Shown here one piece after another: positions 55,791 through 64,000 of a DNA stretch of 64,000 nucleotides (its first letter is position 1; each line of letters opens with the position of its first letter). Both the position numbers and the translations under genes were made by a program. The stretch covers positions 248,001-312,000 of the forward strand of contig MBPM02000004.1 of assembly GCA_001695595.3 (NCBI GenBank), in the 5' to 3' direction. The notes beneath the pieces are model-generated. The model worked only from the letters and a program-made list of their open reading frames with translations. It was not told where the DNA came from and did no database searches. This DNA is from Plasmopara viticola (Eukaryota; Oomycota; Peronosporomycetes; Peronosporales; Peronosporaceae).

Positions 55791-58046
55791 TCATGCGTAC
55801 CGGATGCACCCTATTATTGCACAACCTTGGTCTTTCTAAACAGCCGTCGCGATACACAACAGCCGCCGAGAAATCACATCGTGATCTACTTAGCTCGTTA
55901 TCGTGTAATTTATGTATTGCAACTGACAACGAGTGACTAGCGATCTACTCGTTATATACGAGCTCAAAGCTTTGGTCGAAAAACGCCTATAAATTTTTAA
56001 TCTGCGGTTTTTCATGCAAGCTTTGGCAAAGATAGCCGAGGTCGTCGGAGCTACACCATAAACTTTATCCACCAAAAGCCGTTCGTGAGCTAAGAAGTAC
56101 AATCGTAAGCTGCACATCGACTTCCTTAATGAAAGGCAAGCCGTACCATACCGTCGTCAGGATAAAATTTTGCATCTTGAAGGGACGAAAGACCTTCACT
56201 TTGAGCGCAATGAAAAGGTGAAGACCCTACTTCAGCAGAAGTAAAAAAAACTTTGTTTGGGCTATATAGCGTATTTGGCAAGACCAAACTCCCCGCTACG
56301 ATTGATGTTAGGAGTGAAAGCAACACCAGACGGTGCGGAAGAAATGTATGTTGCGGGCCGTAAAGGACCGTACATTGCAGGCCTGACAGTACAATTGCAG
56401 TCGACGGCGAGTTTTTGACCCATTGAAGATATGCTCCTTTCGCCCGTAGATTTCGCTAAGACAAACGGACATTGTCCGAGCCGAGAAGTCAACTTCATGT
56501 ATTTCAAGATCCAAGAAAATTTTCAGAATTTCTCGGGGCAACAAAAAAGAGAATCTTCACCTCTAGTTGTTATGCAATCTATCGTCTCTTTGAGCGGTAA
56601 GTTAAGCGAATTTTTTTAGTGGTCTTTTAGGGAGGAAAACGAATTTTGTAAGCTACTCACTTCAACACGAGCAAAACATCGTCATTAGACATTGAAATAA
56701 AAGTTTGTAGCCATGTGATATATAAAAGTCGAATCATGCTCTTAGTCTACGGTCTAAGAAGTAATAACACTAGGGCATGAATGATAGTTATGTTTGTGCG
56801 TTCTTAATAGAAGATCTGCCTGTATAGTATGTCTGGTTCTGGCTAAATAACATTCCCTAAGTTAACTTTTTGTCGGCAGAACCTTTATTTAGACACAGTT
56901 GAGAAAGATATTGTTATAATCTAGCCGAAATCTCTGCATCGCAGTACCAGAAGTATGGAAAATGCCGATGAGTTTCGTGGGTGAGATAAAAGTTTGGATC
57001 AGTTGAAGAAAGTAGACTCATTGTATTGATAAAAAACGGCTACATTACGGACAAACGGCTCAACATTGCACTTTACGAAATGCATTGATCCCGCAAAATC
57101 CGCTTTTTTCTCGCCTTTTCCCTCCTCTGACGACCCGATCGGCTCAACAAATCCTATACTTGGTTCTGTTGCGCTTGGTGCTTTATTGCTGCCGTTTTTG
57201 TACCAGGTGTTCAAGTGACCAAGTCATACTGTAAGGCGAGCCAGCCTCACGGAGACATGCATGGCGACTCAAAGATTGTCAGCCTTGGACGACGAGTAAA
57301 CACTCTATTAATTAGTCATGATAAACGCGTAATTTGTTTCGGCGTCTTCATTTCGCTTTTGCAAGGCACAAGGTTAAAAAAACTGAACGACTCTAATATG
57401 GTCCATGACAATGACTTTGTCGCGTGGTAAATGCAAATTGATTAGAAGATTGGCGATTCAAGCACCAGGCACGTCTAGTCCATCCATCACCAACAAAAAG
57501 GTGGCGTTTTATCAGACGTTTTGGTCGTTTCCAAAGGCGACAGCATAGTTTCAGCTCAGTGGGTTCATCGGGTGCAGCTCAACCTAGCTGTTGTTATTGA
57601 AGTGAAAATCGACAAGCATTGTGCAACGACAGACGACAGGGACGACGACATCTCTGATGAGAACGAAGAACTGCCTCGGTAAAAGAGACAAGGCGCTGAG
57701 CTCATACGTTGAGCGCGAAAGATGAAAGCGGAGCTGTGGTAGAAGAAGAGTGCATTAAAGCAAGTTTTTTTTCGCGATCAAGTGCTTGATCAAATAGCTT
57801 TGTTTTGCTTGGTTGGATCGTACAAGAAATAATCAGCTCGTTGATGCAACTCAATGAGTCTTTACAGATTCTTCGCTTTCCGCATAAAACTTTTGATTGC
57901 AAAACAAAAATTTAAACTTCAATTTCGAGGCAGATCAAAGTCCTTTTATTTGATTACATTTGGACGTAAACGAAGGAAGGACCACGGAAAAAAAATGTAC
58001 TCACCCTGGTCAGGCTGGGTTTAAGGAAGCTGGCTTATTGATGTAG
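55791..58046. other. Gene-poor stretch with weak coding-like fragments
   Basis: Fragments at 56126-56326 (minus; LVLPNTLYSPNKVFFTSAEV) and 57495-57680 (+; DVLVVSKGDSIVSAQWVH and an acidic DDISDENEELP end) have some protein character. They are short, and no domain was recognised. The last ~120 bp are downstream of the lectin gene at 58047. Confidence 0.3.
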
Positions 58047-58601
58047 TCACACTGGAAGCGGTGTCCATATAGGCTTGAGCGCATCCACTTCTGCCCCAGA
58101 ACGCCCACTAAACCCACCGAAGCGCTGTCCAGGAGGAGCTGTACAGACTACAGTGTTGTCCGCCTGTTTATTAGGCTTGCCGCCTTCATAGATCTTGTTT
58201 TCTGTACTCATGAGCTTGATGTGACCAATGCGCTCGCTCGCGAGATGCCTGTTTGCAATGTGCAGCTCATACGAAGTAATGTGTTCGTTTGCGGCAAGAG
58301 GATTCGGACGACACTTCTTCCTCGAGCCGTGAAAAAGTTCTTTCTTCTCATTTGCCGCAGACACGATCGTATAGCCAATGCCATCCAGACGCTCAGCACT
58401 GCAAAGCGTGATCTCCGTCAAAGTTTGCCCAACGCTAACGACACCGTCGTCTGCAAAAGGCTCGCCTCCGGGCCCGCCCGCGGCCTCGCACGTTACATTT
58501 TTACTCTTACTTGATGATGACCCCCCTCCTCCTCCTCCCCCGAAAACCGCTCTACCTTCAACAACCGCAAGCATCGCCAAAATATGGAAAAAGACCTTCA
58601 T
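58047..58601 (-). CDS. Secreted jacalin-like lectin, diverged paralogue (184 aa)
   Basis: Intronless. The signal peptide is about residues 1-18 (MKVFFHILAMLAVVEGRA). A seven-Gly run and SSSSKSK linker (21-34), coded by a CCN/TCC-type repeat on the + strand, replaces the basic segment of the 38-kb copy. Residues ~42-180 are the jacalin-like domain: GGPGGEPF, VSVGQTLTEITLC, RLDGIGYTIVS, HITSYELHIAN, GHIKL, and GFSGRSGAEVDAL with GxxxD at 169-173. Cysteines 38, 67, 97 and 153 match those of the other copy. Overall identity to it is about half by eye. The upstream segment with CTTTCAGGCACATGC is shared. Expected to be secreted and glycan-binding. The C-terminus WTPLPV is extended by two residues. 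Confidence 0.85.
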   Translation of the reverse strand: MKVFFHILAMLAVVEGRAVFGGGGGGGSSSSKSKNVTCEAAGGPGGEPFADDGVVSVGQTLTEITLCSAERLDGIGYTIVSAANEKKELFHGSRKKCRPNPLAANEHITSYELHIANRHLASERIGHIKLMSTENKIYEGGKPNKQADNTVVCTAPPGQRFGGFSGRSGAEVDALKPIWTPLPV

Positions 58602-59696
58602 CGCAGTAGATCGGATGGGTAAGAGAAATGTTTTTTCTTAATGACGTTGACGTTTGAAAAGCATGTGCCTGAAAGGTGGAATGGACCACGGGGTGTAAGT
58701 GACCAACATGGAGTTAGTAACAGCGATTTTGGTCAATAACTAATATCGACCGAGGGATGTGTCGACGTAGTAAACTTTTCAATTGGACATGCACTAAAAT
58801 TTGGATCGTAGTGTCGGAACGGTGCATTTGAACGTATTACACATCCCAGTTGCCTGCCTATTGGATGAAATCCGAAAAAAGCACATTTTATGGCTCTCGC
58901 AAATCGAAATATTCGTAAAGCGACCATGACTCTTCTGTACGATGGCGCGACCAATCTTCAGGTGGGGCTGTCAACCGTCGTCTCTCTTCTGCCTTAAGGG
59001 TCTACAAGCCATAAGAATCATCGAAGATGCTGTCGTTTGACCAATATTTTACTACTGGTAATAATGTGGCGAATTCCAGCATGAGAACTTGAATGCTAAA
59101 AAGAACGCAAGGTCTTCTTGCACTGTTCAGTTCTGTATTAAAAAGTTAACAACGTATCGTTCATTCGTGCGCCTGATCGTCATTCGAGCGTAAAAGCTGC
59201 TTGAGGCGTAGAGCCAGTAATTTGGTACACACCAAATATATACAGCACAAGAGTTTCACTTTCAACTGATGACGACGTTTTAAGCGAGAGACTGTTAAAA
59301 AAATGTTTTTATAAAAAGTTGCCACGCAGAGATAGTGTTGATTGTTTTTCTCTGTTGTATCGTCAAAAATGTGGGAATCGCTTACATAGCGACTGTTTCT
59401 TCAACACGCTGATGATTAGTCCTGGGCACTCTATCGGTACTTTTACCGGTCTGCTACTAAAATCTCGCCTAGTATATAGAAACGTATTTTGCCCGCACCT
59501 AAGTAGGATAAAAGGCAATTGTGCTCGCAAGACCGGAATTAGTGATCGGCCGATCGCTGAGAGATTTTGCATCTCCCTCCAATGTGCAAGGTGCTGAGTG
59601 ACTACACCAATCCTGGTACCAATTTTATGCCCACGCGGGAAAATTATCGACTATATTCCTGGCAAGGCTTCCGGAGACCGGTTAGGATTAACCTAT
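58602..59696. other. Upstream of second lectin, otherwise no gene seen
   Basis: The lectin promoter should lie in 58602-58720, where CTTTCAGGCAC (minus strand) and a T-rich TTTTTTCTTACCCAT stretch resemble the 38-kb copy. The rest has only short frames. Confidence 0.4.
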
Positions 59697-60245
59697 CTTT
59701 CCCATGGCAAGTCCTGCGTGCATTTTTCATGAAGCAGAGTCTGCACAACCGTGTGCAGCTGCGCAAAAAAGTTTACGAGTTCGCGATGGCCATCGGTGGG
59801 AGACTCATGGAGCATCTGCTTCCTATGTAGAATTGGCTTCTCTCACCATCATCTGGTACGTCGGTCTTAACAGCTTTGACAACACAGCCACCGCCTTCAT
59901 ATCGGCGACATTCCTCATAGTAGGGCGTTCACTACGTCTTCTCACTTCACATCAATATGGTCCAGGAGGTCCTTTCTGGCTAACGCCATGCGGGCATTAA
60001 ACTCCCACAGGAAGTAATTGTCGTCGCTCAGAATCTCGTTTGAGTTCATTATTGGGCTCATAACCTTCAACAACTTTTTCGTCGCAGTGCAAAATGGGAA
60101 ATATTTTTACATGAACAAAGCAAACTCCCTGCTTTAACTTACGCGTTACCACGTGGTCTTTCGTCTCGACGTTCTAGAATGTGAATAACACTCGTGGATG
60201 TCAAGTTGACACGTACTGTGGGACACCCGATTAGAGGTCGTTACA
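59697..60245 (-). mobile_element. Rearranged 5' fragment of a Copia-1-family element
   Basis: 60066-60245 is a ~180-bp LTR of the Copia-1 family (CTGTGGGACACCCGATTAGAGG). 59827-60064 is the primer site and gag start in the same minus orientation (MSPIMNSNEILSDDN). 59697-59826 is the adjoining gag piece (RAFFMKQSLHNRVQLRK) but in the opposite, + orientation. The rest of the element is missing. Confidence 0.85.
60066..60245 (-). repeat. LTR of the Copia-1-family fragment
   Basis: Matches both Copia-1 LTRs with more divergence than they show between themselves. The primer-binding sequence GGTTATGAGCCCA follows at its inner edge (minus strand). Confidence 0.85.
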
Positions 60246-60441
60246 CGGTCATCCTTTGCAACAATATAGGATAAAGCCGCCGCGCTCGAACGTAGCCATG
60301 GGATATTGTGTGCAGGTACAAAAGGTAGTTACTTTACTCGACGATAAGGGTCAGGTTTGCAGGTTTGGCGGATAGCATGCAGGACCTGTTGGAACGAGCT
60401 TCGTGTTACACGAGCGCACCACCACGTCTGGATTGTGTATG

Positions 60442-60895
60442 TTACTTATTCAACACTTCTCGTGTACCACCAGTGGACCAAATGATTTCGGCCTTCCCGA
60501 GCTCTGTGATCGTGTTGTACCCATTGTACAGGTTTGTGCCAGCTACAAGCTTGTGTCCGGCAGTGACAACAGAAAAAAAAAACAGAAAAAGAATATGCGT
60601 AAATTCCAAGTTCATCCCAGTCTTTGAATTTCCAAATAACGGTGGCACGCTTGCGATAATATATCCATTTGAACAGTTTTTTTGGGCCAAGTATTTGCAT
60701 AACCATCTCACGACGGCCATGTTTTCTGCCCATAAATCTTCGAAATATCCGCTTGATAGTTTTGCAGCGAGTCGACGTCGAAGGTGTTGTCGACGCTGCA
60801 GGCGATCGCCTTGAGCTTTACGTTGACGGGTGTAGAAACCACGATATGCGGCTTGGATCGACACGGCTTTGATACATTGTTTCCGGTAAAGCGTA
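60442..60895 (-). pseudogene. IQ-motif gene relic
   Basis: A minus-strand frame contains VSIQAAYRGFYTRQRKAQ, a good IQ (calmodulin-binding) motif, then RLQRRQHLRRRLAA. A second IQ-like stretch, TIKRIFRRFMGRKHGRR, follows directly but in another frame, so a frameshift lies near 60765. Downstream both frames degrade around a poly-T tract (60570-60590 on the + strand shows A8). Multi-IQ proteins bind calmodulin or myosin light chains. This copy looks inactivated, unless an undetected intron joins the frames. A minus-strand frame at 61017-61217 may be an upstream exon, but nothing links it. Confidence 0.4.
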
Positions 60896-61489
60896 GGTTC
60901 TCAACGACCATTTTGTCCTCAAAATGCTCGCTGTAGATTAACAGTACAAAGATTTTTGTGCAATAAAGCCTTGACAACTAGCTTTGTTCGTCACGCACAA
61001 AAGTGGCGCTGAACTTTCATTGCAGCATGTATGTTGTTGTGAAGCTGAGATCTTTATTCATAAAATTTGCAAAACAGTGAATCAACTCCATTGCCGACGC
61101 GCTGACTGCGTCAGCAGATATTTTTTGAATCCGACTTTGTAAGCGCTTTACTTGTGTGGTATTCTGCACAACATTTAGAAACAACGCGTAATCAATAGGT
61201 GGGATTTTCGTCGTCAATTATTCGTGATTTGGTTATGGTTAAGAAGTACTGGCTCTTGACAATTTCGATTTCAGACGCAACGAGATTAGGATCACCAGCT
61301 TGAAATTATACAGGTCTTAAACTCGATAAAGGGCTCCCAAGTAGCAACAGGTTTTCCGGAATTTTTTTGCTACCGTGATATGGCATCTCGGTTTCACAAT
61401 CGATGTATTGCGTCTATCCTGCTAAAGAACCTATACAATACGCACTTGCGACGGCAGTCATCAACTCGGATAGTTTCCAGATTTTTTCC

Positions 61490-61680
61490 ACCATGTTTCA
61501 TCTTCCTGAGCGATTTCTATGCTGTGCTTTTTCACGTTGGATGTATTTGTCTGCATCTTAGTTCGCTCGTTAACACATGAATAGAATTCAGACTTTTCAT
61601 TTAATCTGTCGTTTCTGTCAAACATCTATAATGTGAACGATGCCGCCACAAATTGTACGACCGTTTGCCAACTGTCTTAC
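61490..61680 (-). repeat. Left arm of an inverted repeat flanking the ankyrin relic
   Basis: Its reverse complement (GGTCGTACAATTTGTGGCGG... to CGCTCAGGAAGATG) matches 62688-62860 at roughly 75-80%. Both arms share the minus/plus peptide VVQFVAASFTL, and several differences fall in third codon positions, suggesting an ancestral coding sequence. Confidence 0.65.
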
Positions 61681-61964
61681 TTTCGTAATTGCTGACATTT
61701 AGATCTCCCTCAATTTTAATTCGGAAAAGATTAGCAGATACTTAATGCTCCACTGAACTTCAATATTCAAGTCCCAAGTTTAGCTTTTAATTTATTAGCT
61801 ACTTAAAGGTCAATTGCCGTGGCGTACATAGGAGTCACAACGTATATAACACACATTTCGAGCAGATGTGACTTTGCCCGTGGGAAGCATTATTGAGCAA
61901 TGGTTTCGCTCATACAAATAACATGGATGTGGGTACTTTTACTTAATTTCACTGGACGATCAAG

Positions 61965-62643
61965 TATCTCTTGCAGCGTTATATTGACCACGGAGCGTGG
62001 TCTGAGCACGGAATAAAGGTGAGATTTCACCACTTTTCTACAATGTGCTTGGTGAAGCAATCGAATGATTTATTGAGACGAGGAGCAGACTCTGAATCCA
62101 AGCCTTGTGAAGGTAACCTGAATGCACCGCAGCTCGCGGTACAAGGCAATCATGACGCTTAAAATACTTCACGAGTCAGTGAACGTAAATAGAGGTAAAA
62201 GTGGTCGCACGATAACTTTCTTGGTACACGCTTGATCTGAGACCTAAAGTAGTACGCTCCGTTAAATTTTGCTGTCAATAACAAATTTTACGACCGTACA
62301 AAAGCTCGATTGCAGGCAGTTGCCTATCCGGACAAGACAATTTCAGTATGCCGTATTCACTCTACTTTGCTCTTTATTGAAGGTAATTGGTCGAGAGATT
62401 CTCGTTCATCTCCTCATCCAATATAGTGCAAACGGAAATATGACAGACAGCGACGGCGATGCCCCACTACACGTAAGCTGCATCAAGGATACTCGCTTAG
62501 CGTGCACATGTGTCTTGCTCACAAGTAGTGTCTCCTCAAATGCGAATCGACTATAAAGTTACCCAACGCACATTGCAGCTTACAATGGGGCCATGAAGAC
62601 GCTTCACTTGCTTCTTGAGTACGGTGGAGCTTTCATTACGAAG
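61965..62643 (+). pseudogene. Ankyrin-repeat gene relic
   Basis: Repeat-like pieces on the + strand: DLLRRGADSESKPCEG...NAPQLAVQGNHDA (about 62068-62160, ending in a TAA with a frame change), ILVHLLIQYSANGNMTDSDG then APLHVSCIKD (about 62400-62490), and THIAAYNGAMKTLHLLLEYG (about 62570-62630) after a TAA at 62554-62556. These match the ankyrin consensus (LLxxGA...TPLHxAxxxGH). Short GT-AG gaps (for example GTGAGATTTC...GTGAAG after 62022) may be old introns. Ankyrin repeats mediate protein-protein contacts. The stops make a functional product unlikely. Confidence 0.6.
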
Positions 62644-62687
62644 GTAGGACAGTGCTAAGACTCGTACGCATGAACGACCAGAAAAAA

Positions 62688-62860
62688 TATGGTCGTACAA
62701 TTTGTGGCGGCGTCGTTTACACTGAAATCGTTTGACAAATACGACGGATTATATAGAGAGTCTGAAATCTATTCATGTAAAAACGAGTAATCAACAATTC
62801 AAGTTGACACATCCGACGTAAAAAGCCACAGCATAAAAGCGCTCAGGAAGATGGTGCACA
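62688..62860 (+). repeat. Right arm of the inverted repeat, cut by an LTR
   Basis: Pairs with 61490-61680. It ends exactly where the Copia LTR starts at 62861, so the later element may have truncated it. Confidence 0.6.
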
Positions 62861-63012
62861 TGTTGAGAAGAAAGTAGAAACCGAACTGAATATATATATA
62901 TATGTCCTGACCAATGAACGGCTACCATATGTAATTACTAATTGTGACGTACTTGTAATTACTGTGAAGCCATCCACCTCTTCAACATGCATTCAGCGGT
63001 GTAATGTTAACA
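62861..63012 (-). repeat. 3' LTR of a Copia-2-family element (152 bp)
   Basis: On the minus strand it begins TGTTAACATTACACCGC, as in Copia-2. It is six bases longer, mainly through an AT dinucleotide expansion at ~62890-62901. It ends CTCAACA. Confidence 0.92.
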
Positions 63013-63025
63013 CTCCCACTCACCG

Positions 63026-64000
63026 CTAATGCTGTGTGTCTTTTGTTGCTGACTTGGTCTTGATTCCGGAGGCTTCGCGTAGATACTTCAGCATCTTGGT
63101 TCCAAGCGCCTTGGTTAGCATATCTGCAAGCTGACTCCTTGTATCAATGTAGCCAATCTTGAGTAATCCAAGCTGAACGTTCTCCCGAGAAAAGTCATGT
63201 CTGATGTCCACGTGCTTTGTACGTGCGTGGTAGTTCGAGTTGTTTGCCAAAGCTATCGCACCTTGATTGTCTTCCCATATTTGCGTGCCTCCCACTTGTT
63301 CTTGACCCATGTCCTTGAGCATTGCGCGCGCCCAAAGTACTTCTTGTGTGCACAAGCTTAGCGCCATATACTCTGCTTCTGCAGAACTTAGTGCAACGGT
63401 TCTCTGATACTTGAACTTGGATACAACTGGAACTTTTCCAATGTTGATCAGCACACCTGAGACAGACCGTCTGTCATCGGTGCTGCTACCCCAGTCAGCA
63501 TCCGAAAAAGCTTCAACAATCACCTTTCCCGTTTCTCTCTGGTAAACGATCCCATGATGACGTGTCGAATTTAAGTAGCGCAATACACGAATTGCGGCAT
63601 TCCAATGTGGTAACCCCGGATATTCGAGAAATCGAGACAGTTGTGTGACGATGTATGCGACGTCCAGCCGAGTGCAAGTTGTAACATATAGCAGACATCC
63701 AATTAGTGAGCGGTATGGTCTTGACCGCATCTCCGAACGCTCAGCTTCTGTACTTGGTGACTGTGATGTTGACAGCTTGAGACCGGACGTACACGGATTG
63801 TCGACGTTCTTGGCGTTTTTCTATCCAAATCACTCAGCCACGTCGTTAGTGTAGCGTGTTTGCTTGATCATTAGTGTGGAAGCTGTCATGTCGTGGTCGA
63901 TCTCCATGCCCAAGATGAACTTCACCATACCGAGATCCTTCATCCTGAAAACACTTTTAAGCATCCCCTTGACCTCTAGAGTCTCGTCGCTCGTCTTGGC
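63026..64000 (-). pseudogene. Copia-2-family pol, RT end and RNase H, interrupted
   Basis: The frame reads from the window edge (LGMVKFILGMEIDHD, RT palm end) to KSATKDTQH. Two stops break it: TGA at 63830-63832 and TAG at 63821-63823, at positions where Copia-2 has Arg and Gln (VVKRFGQQ). Downstream 63730-63026 is open and holds SDADWGSSTDD and WEDNQGAIALANN. Both stops are single C-to-T changes of CGA- and CAG-type codons on the coding strand. Confidence 0.88.

Larger units (their letters stand above)
62861..64000 (-). mobile_element. Copia-2-family element, 3' end only (continues beyond the window)
   Basis: LTR, polypurine tract (GTGAGTGGGAG, identical to that of Copia-2), RNase H and the C-terminal part of RT in minus orientation. 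The 5' part lies outside the window, so neither its LTR divergence nor its target-site duplication can be checked. Confidence 0.92.

Noticed and set aside
62890..62901. Centromeric or origin-like AT tract
   Set aside because: It is a short AT dinucleotide expansion inside a Copia LTR at a position that is AT-rich in all family LTRs.

Overview
The window looks like nuclear DNA of a plant-pathogenic oomycete of the Peronosporales (Phytophthora or a downy mildew). The reasons are intron-poor genes on both strands with very short (56-70 nt) GT-AG introns, two secreted jacalin-like lectins of a type common in oomycetes, small Ty1/Copia elements, and gaps of only ~130 bp between some genes beside tens of kilobases of decayed repeats. 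A homologue of the basal-body protein OFD1 suggests that the species still makes flagellated zoospores (Phytophthora- or Plasmopara-like rather than the aflagellate downy mildews). This placement is inference; no rRNA or marker gene is present.

Layout. (1) 1-8.6 kb is a compact genic island: the 3' end of a + strand gene (1-177), then four minus-strand genes. These are a C2-domain/coiled-coil protein (725-1852), an unrecognised Ser-rich coiled-coil protein in three exons (2029-3714), a seven-exon OFD1-like LisH/coiled-coil protein with an internal 48-bp coding minisatellite (3847-7653), and an LRR protein with an acidic tail (7784-8578). (2) From 8.6 kb onward the window is a repeat-rich, gene-sparse region. 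Two diverged copies of one long segment can be aligned by eye: block A (~9.82-13.68, 16.44-16.96 and 21.67-23.4 kb) and block B (~37.27-41.22 and 41.64-44.4 kb). Block A is interrupted by a Copia element (16968-21661). Block B alone carries a secreted lectin gene (38618-39184). Both keep a small minus-strand frame with an RXLR-like motif. (3) A nearly intact, recently inserted Copia element (32366-36799), a related one running off the window end (62861-64000), a rearranged fragment of the first Copia family (59.7-60.25 kb), and decayed Gypsy elements (26.1-27.5 and 46.98-53.0 kb). (4) Three decayed copies of an unrecognised coding-like family (27.5-29.1, 30.9-32.1 and 44.8-46.55 kb). (5) A second, diverged lectin gene at 58047-58601 (minus), and near the right end relics of an IQ-motif gene and an ankyrin-repeat gene, the latter between inverted repeats.

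Functionally, the left island holds housekeeping or cytoskeletal genes: OFD1-like, C2 and coiled-coil proteins could all act at basal bodies, but only OFD1 has sequence support for that. The remainder has the layout of a fast-evolving, transposon-rich compartment whose only apparently intact host genes are two secreted carbohydrate-binding-type proteins, probably host-facing or wall-associated. All similarities were judged by eye; identities are approximate and no database was searched.
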